This document shows positions 41,011 through 49,003 of a stretch of DNA of 49,003 nt, in pieces. Position numbers and translations under genes: made by a program. The notes under the pieces are model-generated. The model saw only the letters and a program-made list of their open reading frames with translations. It made no database searches and was not told the origin of the DNA. Numbering within the stretch: position 1 is the first letter of the stretch; every line of letters starts with the position of its first letter. The stretch comes from Methylobacterium sp. WSM2598 (GTDB taxonomy: Bacteria; Pseudomonadota; Alphaproteobacteria; Rhizobiales; Beijerinckiaceae): the NCBI RefSeq assembly GCF_000379105.1, contig NZ_KB900609.1, positions 1,121,119 through 1,170,121 on the forward strand. The letters are read 5' to 3'.

Positions 41011-42318
41011 ATGACCGTAGAGACCTTCGACGCCATCGTGGTGGGTGCCGGCATGTCCGGCAACGCCTGCGCGCTCACCCTGGCCAAGCGCGGCCTCAAG
41101 GTGCTGCAGCTGGAGCGCGGCGAGACCGCCGGCTCCAAGAACGTCCAGGGCGCCATCCTGTACGCCGACATGCTGGAGCAGCTCGTCCCGAACTTCCGCG
41201 AGGACGCGCCGCTCGAGCGCCACGTGCTGGAGCAGCGCCTCTGGATCATGGACGGCACCTCGCATGTCGGCATGCACTATCGCTCCGACGACTTCAACGA
41301 GGAGAAGCCGAACCGCTACACGATCATCCGCACCCAGTTCGACCGCTGGTTCTCGCGCCAGGTGCAGGAGGCGGGCGCGACGCTGCTCTGCGAGACGACC
41401 GCGACCGAGCTGATCCGCGACCCCTCGGGCCGGGTGATCGGGGTGCGCACGGACCGGGGCGGGGGCGTCGTCCACGCGGACGTGGTGGTGCTGGCCGAGG
41501 GCGTCAACGGGCTCCTCGGCTCGCGGACCGGCCTGCGGCCGATCCCGCGCCCCGACCACGTCGCGCTCGCCGTCAAGGAGATGCACTTCCTGCCCGCCGA
41601 GACGATCGACGCCCGCTTCAACCTGCGGGAGGATGAGGGCGTCGTGATCGAGGCGATCGGCACGATCTCCCGCGGCATGACCGGGATGGCCTTCCTGTAC
41701 ACCAACAAGGAGAGCCTGTCGGTCGGCCTCGGCTGCCTCGTCTCCGACTACCGCGACGGGGCCGAGACGCCCTACGGGCTGCTCGACGCCTTCAAGAAGC
41801 ACCCCTCGGTGGCCCCGCTGCTCGCCGGGGCCGAGGTGAAGGAATACGCCGCCCACCTGATCCCGGAGGGCGGCTACAGGGCGATCCCGCAGCTCTGCGG
41901 CGACGGCTGGGTCGTGGTCGGCGACGCCGCGCAGTTCAACAACGCCATCCACCGCGAGGGCTCGAACCTCGCGATGACCACCGGGCGGCTCGCCGCCGAG
42001 GCCATCTTCCAGCTCAAGAGCCGGCGCCTTCCCCCGACCGCCGCCAATCTCGCCCTCTACCGCAAGATGGTCGAGGAGTCTTTCGTGATGAAGGACATGA
42101 AGAAGTACAAGGATATGCCGGCCCTGCTGCATACCCATTCCAAGAACTTCTTCCTCACCTACCCGGAGCTGATGTCGAAGGCGGCCCAGAACTTCCTGCG
42201 CGTCGACGGCGTGCCCAAGCGCGAGAAGGAGCGCGCGACCTGGCGCAGCGTCGTGCGCCGGCGCTCCCTGCCGGGGCTGATCGGCGACGCCGTGCGCGTC
42301 GCCCGCGCGTGGCGCTGA
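41011..42318 (+). CDS. fixC: FixC, ETF-ubiquinone oxidoreductase-like flavoprotein
   Basis: 435 residues. FAD motif [21 protein letters not shown] at residues 6-26 and FAD segment [20 protein letters not shown] near 300. FixC accepts electrons from FixAB and reduces quinone on the membrane while FixAB reduces ferredoxin. It is followed 40 bases later by fixX. Confidence 0.97.
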   Translation: MTVETFDAIVVGAGMSGNACALTLAKRGLKVLQLERGETAGSKNVQGAILYADMLEQLVPNFREDAPLERHVLEQRLWIMDGTSHVGMHYRSDDFNEEKPNRYTIIRTQFDRWFSRQVQEAGATLLCETTATELIRDPSGRVIGVRTDRGGGVVHADVVVLAEGVNGLLGSRTGLRPIPRPDHVALAVKEMHFLPAETIDARFNLREDEGVVIEAIGTISRGMTGMAFLYTNKESLSVGLGCLVSDYRDGAETPYGLLDAFKKHPSVAPLLAGAEVKEYAAHLIPEGGYRAIPQLCGDGWVVVGDAAQFNNAIHREGSNLAMTTGRLAAEAIFQLKSRRLPPTAANLALYRKMVEESFVMKDMKKYKDMPALLHTHSKNFFLTYPELMSKAAQNFLRVDGVPKREKERATWRSVVRRRSLPGLIGDAVRVARAWR

Positions 42319-42358
42319 GCGGGCGCCACCCCATCCACCGCATCACCGGAGGCCCGTC

Positions 42359-42643
42359 ATGACCGCGCGCGTCGAAGAGAAGCTCTACCAGAACCGCTAC
42401 GTGGTGGATGTGGGGCGCCCCCACATCCGCATCGCGCCCCACGTCGAGCCGTCGCCCAACCTGCTCGCCATGACGCGGCTCTGCCCCGCGGGCTGCTACA
42501 GCCTGAGCGACGGCGGGCAGGTCGAGGTGGTGCCGGACGGCTGCTTCGAGTGCGGCACCTGCCGGGTGCTGTGCGAGCCGTCCGGGGAGATCGAGTGGAA
42601 CTATCCCCGCGGCGGCTTCGGGGTGCTGTTCAAGTTCGGCTGA
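42359..42643 (+). CDS. fixX: Ferredoxin-like protein FixX
   Basis: 94 residues. Cys ligands are in LCPAGCYS and [17 protein letters not shown]; the C-terminus [15 protein letters not shown] is typical of FixX. It carries the Fe-S cluster that works with FixC. Confidence 0.97.
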   Translation: MTARVEEKLYQNRYVVDVGRPHIRIAPHVEPSPNLLAMTRLCPAGCYSLSDGGQVEVVPDGCFECGTCRVLCEPSGEIEWNYPRGGFGVLFKFG

Positions 42644-42675
42644 GGGGCGCGAAGATGTCGCGCGGTTCGGCGGGG

Positions 42676-42698
42676 CGCCCGGCCGGGACGGCCGGGCG
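42676..42698. terminator. Hairpin after fixX
   Basis: CGCCCGGCC (42676-42684), loop GGGAC, then GGCCGGGCG (42690-42698): a perfect 9-base stem, 33 bases past the fixX stop. No T-run. It probably ends the fixABCX transcript. Confidence 0.55.
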
Positions 42699-42845
42699 GA
42701 TCACCTCGGCACGCCGCCGCATCTCGGTCCCATGACCCAGAGTAACGAAAGATTTCGCGCCGCCGACGAACCGTCTATGCTGCGATCCGGCGGTGCGGTA
42801 ACGTCGCGCCGGAGGGTTCCCCCCGGATCCCGTCCTGGAGGCAAC

Positions 42846-43055
42846 ATGAAGATCAGTGCACGCAACGTCCTGAAGGGCAAGGTGGTCTCGGTCGAGAAGG
42901 GCGCCACGACGGCGCACGTCAAGATCGAGATCGCGCCCGGCCAGATCGTGACCGCCTCGATCACGAACGAATCCGTCGACGCGCTCGCCCTGGCGGCCGG
43001 CGGCGACGCCTACGCGGTGGTGAAGGCGTCGGACGTGATGGTCGCGGTGGATTGA
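42846..43055 (+). CDS. Mop-domain molybdate-binding protein (molbindin)
   Basis: 69 residues, ATG at 42846 with CCTGGAGG upstream. One Mop domain: KISARNVLKGKVVSVEKGATT, HVKIEIAPGQIVTASITNES, DAYAVVKASDVMVAVD. Molbindins oligomerise and store molybdate in the cytoplasm. Placement after fixX fits a role in supplying Mo for FeMo-co. No sigma-54 site is seen before it, so its control is unclear. Confidence 0.93.
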   Translation: MKISARNVLKGKVVSVEKGATTAHVKIEIAPGQIVTASITNESVDALALAAGGDAYAVVKASDVMVAVD

Positions 43056-43062
43056 TCCTCCC

Positions 43063-43102
43063 GGGGCGCGGCCCGGGCGCCTCGCGCGCCGGGCCGCGCC
43101 CC
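43063..43102. terminator. Strong hairpin between the molbindin and phosphoketolase genes
   Basis: GGGGCGCGGCCCGG (43063-43076) pairs with CCGGGCCGCGCCCC (43089-43102) over 14 bases. It lies between convergent genes and can end both. Confidence 0.7.
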
Positions 43103-43108
43103 GCCGCC

Positions 43109-45607
43109 TCAGCTCATGAATTGCCAGCCCGCCTCGAGGTCGCGCGGATCCGCATCCTCCTCGCGGGACGGATCCGCGGAGGCGGCCGGCGGCCATTCCC
43201 CCTCCCCCCAGCGCCAGTCGCGGATCTCGGGCAGATCCTCCCCGGTCCGGCAGACGTGCTCGCGGTGGATGGCGAGCCGCTCCCGCAGGGCGCGCTCGAC
43301 CCGGCCCGCCCGGGCGCCGAGGCGCGGGACGCGGCGCAGGGCCGCGATGGCGAGGTGGTGGCGGTCGAGGCGGTTCATCACCGCCATGTCGAAGGGGGTC
43401 GTCGTCGTCCCCTCCTCGATGAAGCCGTGGACGTGGAAGTTCGCGTGGTTCGTCCGCTTGTAGGTGAGCCGGTGGATCAGCCAGGGATAGCCGTGATAGG
43501 CGAAGATCACCGGCCGGTCCCGGGTGAAGATCCCGTCGAAGGCCGCGTCGTCGATGCCGTGCTCGTGCGCGTCGGGCGAGGCCAGCGTCATCAGGTCGAC
43601 GACGTTGACGACGCGGATGGCGAGGTCGGGCACCGCGCGGCGGAGCGCGTCCACCGCCGCGAGCGTCTCCATCGTGGGCACGTCCCCGGCGCAGGCCATC
43701 ACCACGTCCGGCTCCCCCTGCCCCTCCGTCGAGGCGAAGTCGAGGACGCCGAGCCCGGCCTCGCAGTGGCGCGCCGCCGCCTCGGGGGAGAACCATTGCG
43801 GCGCCGGCTGCTTGCCGGCCACGATGACGTTGATGCGGTCGTGCGTGCCCAGACAGTGATCCGCCACCCACAGCAGGGTGTTGGCGTCCGGCGGCAGGTA
43901 GACCCGCGCGGTGTCGCCCCGCTTGTTGGCGATGAAGTCGATGAAGCCCGGGTCCTGGTGGCTGAATCCGTTGTGGTCCTGGCGCCAGACGTGGGACGAG
44001 AGCAGCAGGTTGAGCGACGGCACCGGCCGCCGCCAGGGCAGCGCCCGGGCCGATTTCAGCCACTTGGCGTGCTGGTTCACCATCGAGTCGACGACGTGGA
44101 TGAAGGCCTCGTAGCTCGCGAACAGGCCGTGGCGGCCGGTGAGCAGGTAGCCTTCGAGCCAGCCCTCGCAGAGCTGCTCGCTCAGCACCTCCATCACCCG
44201 CCCGAAGCGGCCGAGATGCTCGTCGCCGGGCAGGATCCGCTCCTGCCAGGCGCGGTCCGTCACCCCGAACACCGCGTCGAGGCGGTTCGAGGCGGTCTCG
44301 TCCGGCCCCATGATGCGCAGGTTGCGGGCCTCGGCGTTGAGGGAGAGGAGGTCGCGCAGGTAGCCGCCGAGCACCCGCGTCGCCTCCGCCTCCGTGGCGC
44401 CCGGCGCCGGGACCGGGATCGCGTGCTGCGCGAGGGGCGGCCGGCGCAGGGGCTTGGGGTGGCGCCCGCCATTGGCCTGCGGGTTGGCGGAGAGCCGCCG
44501 CTCGCCGCGCGGCGCCAGGGCGGCGAGGTCGGGCCGCAGGCGCCCGGCCGCGTCGAACAGCGTCTCCGGCGCGTAGGAGCGCAGCCACGCGTCGAGGATC
44601 GCGAGGTGCTCGGGGTTGTCGCGGATCGCCGCCACCGGGACCTGGTGGGCGCGCCAGGTCCCCTCCACGGGCTTGCCGTCGACCTGCGCCGGGCCGGTCC
44701 AGCCCTTCGGGCTCCTCAGCACGATCATGGGCCAGCGCGGGCGCTCCGCCGCGGCCTCGTGCCGGATCCGCGCGATGCGGTCGAGGGCGTCGTCGAGGGC
44801 CGCCGCCATGGCCTGGTGCATCGGGGCGGGCTCGTCGCCCGCCACCATGATCGGGTCGTAGCCGTAGCCGACGAGGAGGCTCCTCAGCTCCGCCTCGGGC
44901 ATGCGGGCGAGGATGGTCGGGTTGGCGATCTTGTAGCCGTTGAGGTGGAGGATCGGCAGGACGGTGCCGTCGTGGCGCGGGTCGAGGAACTTCGCCGAGT
45001 GCCAGGAGGCGGCGAGCGCCCCGGTCTCGGCCTCGCCGTCGCCCACCACGCAGGCGACGATCAGGTCGGGATTGTCGAGGGCGGCCCCGAAGGCGTGGAC
45101 GAGGGAGTAGCCGAGCTCGCCGCCCTCGTGGATCGAGCCGGGCAGCTCCGGCGAGGCGTGGCTCGGGATCCCGCCCGGGAAGGAGAATTGCCGGAACAGG
45201 CGGGCCATCCCGGCCTCGTCCTGGGCGACGTCCGGGTAGATCTCGCTGTAGGTGCCCTCCAGGTAGGCGTTGGCCACCAGCCCCGGCGCGCCGTGGCCCG
45301 GGCCCCAGACCGCGATCATGTCGAGGTCGCGCGCGCGGATCACCCGGTTCAGGTGGGCGTAGATGAAGTTCAGCCCCGGCGTGGTGCCCCAGTGGCCGAG
45401 GAGCCGCGGCTTCACCTGCGCGGGCGTCAGCGGCTCGCGCAGCAGCGGGTTCTCCATCAGGTAGATCTGCCCGACCGAGAGGTAGTTCGCCGCCCTCCAG
45501 TAGGCGTCGAGGCCGGCGAGGTCGTGCGGGGCGAGGGGCCCGGGCACGGACCCGTCCCTGCCCCGCACCGAAGCCGTCGCCCGCGTCGTTCCCGCCGTTC
45601 CCGTCAT
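43109..45607 (-). CDS. xfp: Xylulose-5-phosphate/fructose-6-phosphate phosphoketolase
   Basis: 832 residues. Splits xylulose-5-P or fructose-6-P with phosphate to acetyl phosphate, using thiamine diphosphate. Marks: [55 protein letters not shown], then the ThDP motif [13 protein letters not shown]. The frame is intact. It starts about 107 bases after the divergent-side stress-protein gene ends. A FixK-like box at 45683 suggests micro-oxic induction, which suits fermentation to acetyl phosphate. Confidence 0.95.
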   Translation of the reverse strand: MTGTAGTTRATASVRGRDGSVPGPLAPHDLAGLDAYWRAANYLSVGQIYLMENPLLREPLTPAQVKPRLLGHWGTTPGLNFIYAHLNRVIRARDLDMIAVWGPGHGAPGLVANAYLEGTYSEIYPDVAQDEAGMARLFRQFSFPGGIPSHASPELPGSIHEGGELGYSLVHAFGAALDNPDLIVACVVGDGEAETGALAASWHSAKFLDPRHDGTVLPILHLNGYKIANPTILARMPEAELRSLLVGYGYDPIMVAGDEPAPMHQAMAAALDDALDRIARIRHEAAAERPRWPMIVLRSPKGWTGPAQVDGKPVEGTWRAHQVPVAAIRDNPEHLAILDAWLRSYAPETLFDAAGRLRPDLAALAPRGERRLSANPQANGGRHPKPLRRPPLAQHAIPVPAPGATEAEATRVLGGYLRDLLSLNAEARNLRIMGPDETASNRLDAVFGVTDRAWQERILPGDEHLGRFGRVMEVLSEQLCEGWLEGYLLTGRHGLFASYEAFIHVVDSMVNQHAKWLKSARALPWRRPVPSLNLLLSSHVWRQDHNGFSHQDPGFIDFIANKRGDTARVYLPPDANTLLWVADHCLGTHDRINVIVAGKQPAPQWFSPEAAARHCEAGLGVLDFASTEGQGEPDVVMACAGDVPTMETLAAVDALRRAVPDLAIRVVNVVDLMTLASPDAHEHGIDDAAFDGIFTRDRPVIFAYHGYPWLIHRLTYKRTNHANFHVHGFIEEGTTTTPFDMAVMNRLDRHHLAIAALRRVPRLGARAGRVERALRERLAIHREHVCRTGEDLPEIRDWRWGEGEWPPAASADPSREEDADPRDLEAGWQFMS

Positions 45608-45682
45608 CGCATCGCTCCGCGTCGCGGCCGGCGGTCGCGCCCGGCCTCAACCGGGAGTTTCACCAGCCGGGCCGGCTCGTCA

Positions 45683-45696
45683 TTGACGTGGATCAC
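45683..45696 (-). promoter_or_regulatory. FixK-like box upstream of xfp
   Basis: TTGA-CGTGGA-TCAC matches the palindrome TTGA-N6-TCAA except for the last base. It is centred 82 bases upstream of the xfp ATG at 45607, the spacing also seen at the stress-protein gene. Confidence 0.5.
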
Positions 45697-45713
45697 GGTT
45701 CGGGTGCGGTCAA

Positions 45714-46550
45714 TCAGTGCGCGAGGAGCAGGGGCACCGGGCAGTCCGTGAGCAGGGCGGCGGTGACGCCGCCGAGCACCATCTCGCGCAGGCGGGCATG
45801 GACGAAGCCGCCCATCACCAGGAGGTCGGCCCGCGCCTGGACCGCGTGCCGGCGCAGCGTCCCGGCGACGCCGTCCTCCCCGGGCAGGTCGACCAGGGTC
45901 GCGGCGACGCCGTGCCGCGCCAGGAAGGGGCCGACCTCCGCGCCCGGCACGGCCTCGTCGGACCGGCCCGGCGCCGTCACGGTGACGACGTGGACGTCGC
46001 GGGCCTGGCGCAGCAGGGGCAGCGCGTCGCGCAGCGCGCGGGAGGCCGCGGCGCTGCCGTCCCAGGCGACCACGGCCCGGCCGGCGCGGAACTCCGTCCA
46101 GGCGGGCGGGACGACCAGGAGCGGGCCGCCGCCGTACAGGATCAGGTCCTCGATCAGGCCCCGCTGCGTGGCGAGCAGGCTGGGCTCCGCGTCGAGGAGC
46201 GTGAGGTCGTTGAGGCGCGCCCGGGCCGCGAGGCCGGCGAAGAGTTCGGCGGCGCTGAGCGCCTGCGCGCGGGCGGTGCAGCGCAGGCCCGCCGCCGCCT
46301 CGGCCCGCGCGGCCTCCGCGGCGGCCCGCGCGAGCCCGCGCAGCCGCTCGTTCTCGGTCGCGGCGAGGGAGGCCGCGAAGCCGCTGATCCAGGCATTCGG
46401 CACCACGATCTCGACCGTCATCGCCTGCACGGTCACGTGCGCCCCGGCCTGCCGGGCCAGGGACAGGCCGTAGGCGAGGGCCGCCGAGGGCGTCTGCACG
46501 CCGGACGTCTCGGTGATCTCGATGAGGAGGCTCCTGAGGGCGTCGAGCAT
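45714..46550 (-). CDS. Universal stress protein (tandem UspA)
   Basis: 278 residues from the ATG at 46550. Two UspA folds: the first begins LRSLLIEITETSGVQTPSAA, the second FRAGRAVVAWDGSAAASRAL and ends with ADLLVMGGFVHARLREMVLG, followed by GVTAALLTDCPVPLLLAH. The G-2x-G-9x-G(S/T) nucleotide-binding motif is only partly kept (MGGFVHARL...LGGVTAALL). Usp next to phosphoketolase is a common low-oxygen stress pairing. Confidence 0.87.
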   Translation of the reverse strand: MLDALRSLLIEITETSGVQTPSAALAYGLSLARQAGAHVTVQAMTVEIVVPNAWISGFAASLAATENERLRGLARAAAEAARAEAAAGLRCTARAQALSAAELFAGLAARARLNDLTLLDAEPSLLATQRGLIEDLILYGGGPLLVVPPAWTEFRAGRAVVAWDGSAAASRALRDALPLLRQARDVHVVTVTAPGRSDEAVPGAEVGPFLARHGVAATLVDLPGEDGVAGTLRRHAVQARADLLVMGGFVHARLREMVLGGVTAALLTDCPVPLLLAH

Positions 46551-46940
46551 GGCGGCGGGTCTCCGGGTGCGGCCGGGCCCTCCCCGGCCGCGGGGGGAGG
46601 ATGCCCCCTCCCCCCGGCCGGGCCTTGATCCTGCGCAAGGTGCTCCTCTCCCGCGGGCGCAACCTGATCCGGATCGACCCGAGCCGGAGCGGGTGTCGGG
46701 CCGGGGCGCCGCCCCGGACGAGGCGTCCCACGGGTGCGGGGCGGAGGGGGAGTCTGCCCAATCTAATTGTCCGGCCAGGTCCGAGAAGGACGCGCAGCGT
46801 GCAAGAACCATTACAGTTTCAGATACATAACCACACAAGCGCCCTGCTCAGTTCATCCAGCTTTGCCCATTGCAATCCGCGAACATCCCGCATCTATTGT
46901 GGGCTAAAATGTGGGTGGTCATAGTTCGACGGACGCTACG
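46551..46940. other. Intergenic region: FixK box, then AT-richer junction before the integrase
   Basis: The first half is GC-rich and holds the FixK box at 46625. From about 46750 base composition shifts to AT-richer sequence, including TATTGTGGGCTAAAATGTGG before the integrase, so an island edge probably lies here. I found no tRNA gene or clear att repeat. Confidence 0.5.
46625..46638 (-). promoter_or_regulatory. FixK-type box upstream of the stress-protein gene
   Basis: TTGA-TCCTGC-GCAA matches the FixK2 consensus TTG(A/C)-N6-(T/G)CAA. It is centred 81 bases upstream of the ATG at 46550, nearly the same spacing as at xfp. Confidence 0.6.
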
Positions 46941-47700
46941 ATGGGCGGCAAAGGCAGGCACCCTGACAAAGCCCTTACCTCCGTGCAGGTGCGTGCCCTC
47001 AAGGTGCCCGGCCGCTACGCTGACGGCAACGGCCTCTACCTCGTGGTTGAGCCATCAGGATCGAAACGCTGGCTCCTTCGCATCGTCGTTCAGGGTAAAC
47101 GCCGCGACATAGGGCTCGGTGGACTCAGCCTCGTGTCCCTAGCCGAGGCCCGTGAAAAGGCCCTCGCCTACCGCAAGCTTGCTCGCGACGGCGGTGACCC
47201 TCTGGCGGAGCGTCGCAACACGGCGGCAGCCGTACCTACCTTCGCCGAGGCGGCCGAGCAGGTGCATGCCGAGCACAAGGCATCTTGGCGGAACGAGAAG
47301 CACGCCGCGCAGTGGATCACGACACTGCGCAGGTACGCCGTCCCGCACCTTGGATCCCGCCGCGTTGATCAAATCGACACCCCTGACGTGCTGCGCGCCC
47401 TCGCGCCAATCTGGCTGACGAAGCCGGAGACTGCGCGGCGCGTACGCCAGCGCATCGGCACCGTGCTCGACTGGGCCAAAGCCGCCGGCCATCGCTCTGG
47501 TGACAACCCAGTAGATGGTGTGGCGAAGGGGTTGCCGAAGCAAGGTGAGCGGGACGAGCACCACGCCGCCCTCTCGTACGCCGAGGTTCCAACCTTCGTG
47601 GCCCGGCTACGCGCATCCGATCAGGGCGAGGTGGCCCGACTCGCTTTCGAGTTCCTGATCTTGACCGCCGCACGCACCAGCGAGGTGCTAGCACTACTTT
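46941..47700 (+). pseudogene. P4-type tyrosine integrase, truncated by an IS element
   Basis: ATG at 46941; about 250 residues remain. The N-terminal DUF4102 domain is LTSVQVRALKVPGRYADGNG, then the SAM-like core-binding domain (TFAEAAEQVHAEHKASWRNE) and the first catalytic Arg in TAARTSEVLALLW. Homology ends there; QVEGTRGRSGGFAW is IS sequence, and the later HxxR and Tyr are lost, so it is inactive. P4-type integrases mark genomic islands, and their target is often a tRNA gene, not found here. Confidence 0.85.
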
Positions 47701-48900
47701 GGCAGGTTGAAGGAACGAGAGGCCGGAGCGGCGGGTTCGCCTGGTAGGATGGTCCAGCGCGGATGGTCGCGATGGCAGCAGACGACTGGCATGGAGACCT
47801 GTCCCGCTGGCTCCAGCCGTTCCTGACGGCCCTGTCGCATCCAGCCCGCCGCGCGATGTGCCCGCTCTACGTCGCCGGCCTGATCGGACTGGGTGAGCGC
47901 AAGAGCGTCCAGCCCATGGCGGCGCGGTCCGCGGGCGTCTCCTACGACCGGCTGCACCACTTCATTGCCGCCGGGATCTGGGATGCGGCCCCCTTGGAGC
48001 GGGCGCTCGTCGCGGAGGCCGACCGGCTGGTCGGTGGTCCGGACGCGATCCTCGTGGTGGATGACACGGCCCTGCCCAAGAAAGGCGCGCACTCGGTCGG
48101 GGTCGCGCCGCAATACGCCACCACGCTCGGCAAGAACGCCAACTCTGCCAGACGCTCGTCTCGCTCACGCTCGCCCGCGGCGAGGTGCCTGTTGCTGTCG
48201 GGCTGAGGCTGTTCCTGCCCGAGGTCTGGACGGGCGATCCCGACCGGATGGCACGAGTGGGCGTGCCGGAGGATCTGCGCCGCCCGCGCACCAAGGCCGA
48301 GATCGCCTTGGCGGAGATCGACCGGGTTCGTGCCGAGGGTGCGCGCTTCGGCTGCGTGCTGGCCGATGCCGGCTACGGCAGTTCCGCCCCGTTCCGGCAG
48401 GCGTTGAGCGATCGCGGCCTGACCTGGGCGGTCGGCATCACCCGGCGCAACAAGGTCTACCCGCTCGACGTCGCGATGGTCTTCCCCGTGGCCGGGCGTG
48501 GCCGCCCGCGCCAGCGTCACGTGCCGGATCAGCCCTCAATCGCCGCCGAGACCGTTCTGGAGGATCTGGCCGGACGCGTCGTGACGTGGCGGCGCGGCAC
48601 CAAGGGGCGGCTCAGAGCCCGCTTCTGCGCCGTGCGCGTGCGGGCCGCTGACGGTCCGACCCAGCGGATCGGCGCGATGGGTCATCAGCACCTCCCCGGC
48701 GAGGAGGTCTGGCTGGTGGGCGAGTTCCGCCCCTCGGGCGAGCGCAAGTACTATCTCTCGAACCTGCCGGCAGAGGCCACGCTCAAGCAGCTGGCCGGAC
48801 TGATCAAGGCCCGCTGGATCTGTGAGCAGGCCCACCAGCAGATGAAGGAGGAGCTTGGCCTCGACCACTTCGAGGGCCGCTCCTGGACCGGCCTCCACGA
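47700..48900 (+). mobile_element. IS701-like insertion sequence, frameshifted and interrupted
   Basis: It begins within the integrase at about 47700 and ends where another element is joined near 48900, so its right inverted end is missing. The transposase shows the IS701-type motif VVDDTALPKKGAHSVGVAPQ. Exact ends cannot be set without a comparison sequence. Confidence 0.7.
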
Positions 48901-48907
48901 GCTATGC
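47763..48907 (+). pseudogene. IS701-family transposase, broken by a 2-bp insertion and by a second IS
   Basis: Starts at ATG 47763 (or 47772). The first catalytic Asp is in AILVVDDTALPKKG, and YATTLGKNAN precedes the shift. At 48143-48146 the CTCT run carries two extra bases relative to the expected frame; reading on from 48146 gives CQTLVSLTLARGEVPVAVGLR and continues to the second Asp in VLADAGYGSS and the Glu-region QAHQQMKEELGLDHFEGRSW. Homology ends at about 48900, where it would continue for another 40-60 residues. It is not functional. Confidence 0.8.
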
Positions 48908-49003
48908 AGGAATTTGGGTGACGGAGGCGGTCAGGCGGCGCGGTGATCTGGGCTCGCGACGACCTCGGTCCCGTCCCGGAAAGTGACACCCGCCACCACC
49001 TTC
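48899..49003 (-). mobile_element. End of a second insertion sequence with a transposase C-terminus
   Basis: From about 48899 the sequence no longer matches the IS701 transposase. GCTATGCAGGAATTTGGGTG would be its inverted end. On the minus strand an open frame (49002 to 48931) reads VAGVTFRDGTEVVASPDHRA and stops 30 bases from that end, the usual layout of a transposase C-terminus. The inverted end resembles IS256-type ends, but the family is uncertain. Confidence 0.5.

Noticed and set aside
42630..45751. 1006- and 899-residue open frames across the phosphoketolase region
   Set aside because: They are shadows of xfp, which has all family motifs in its own frame.
46751..46940. tRNA gene serving as attachment site for the truncated integrase
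   Set aside because: No T-loop GGTTCNANNC and acceptor pairing found in the junction; the site may lie elsewhere.
1..49003. CRISPR arrays and tRNA or rRNA genes
   Set aside because: No regularly spaced repeats of suitable length and no cloverleaf or rRNA-like sequence was seen by eye.

Overview
The window is very GC-rich DNA from an alphaproteobacterium. It carries nitrogen-fixation genes, bacteriochlorophyll genes (bchE, bchJ), FixK-like boxes and a zeta-type ATPase inhibitor. Together these suggest a nitrogen-fixing, photosynthesis-capable Methylobacterium-like rhizobial strain. The genus is inferred from gene content, not from a database match.

Layout. 1-6215: aldehyde dehydrogenase (cut by the left edge) with a sigma-54 promoter, FAD monooxygenase, membrane adenylate cyclase, peptidase T and a DMT exporter. 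6216-9228: gene-poor strip with a few small genes. 9229-16302: a GntR regulator, two amidohydrolases, a SnoaL-like protein and a THI5/NMT1-type ABC importer, apparently one uptake and catabolism unit. 16303-20769: NifA/sigma-54-controlled operon nifB-fdxN-LRV protein-nifZ-nifT-SIR2-like gene. 20858-24892: CBS-BON protein, small conserved protein, ATPase zeta inhibitor and a metal P-type ATPase, with FixK-like boxes. 24985-31031: hydratase and Ldh-type dehydrogenase, then a PuuB-like oxidase with a polar amino-acid ABC importer, divergent from an XRE-cupin regulator. 31134-33601: bchE-bchJ under a composite FixK/PpsR-type promoter. 33543-38814: second NifA/sigma-54 unit, iscA-nifU-nifS-nifV-cysE-nifW. 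38822-42643: third unit, fixABCX. 42846-46550: molbindin, phosphoketolase and universal stress protein, the last two with FixK-like boxes. 46750-49003: more AT-rich mobile DNA, an integrase cut by an IS701-like element that is itself frameshifted and cut by another element.

How it works together. NifB makes the NifB-co precursor, NifU/NifS/IscA build Fe-S clusters, NifV makes homocitrate, CysE feeds cysteine to NifS, NifW/NifZ/NifT are accessory maturation factors, and FixABCX with FdxN supply low-potential electrons. The structural genes nifHDK, nifEN and nifA are not here. Oxygen-responsive boxes (FixK-like) and NifA sites alternate along the region, so it reads as a micro-oxic physiology island that includes the oxygen-independent cyclase BchE. 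A dispersed repeat of about 102-114 bp occurs four times, and in three of them its first TGA is the stop codon of the upstream gene.
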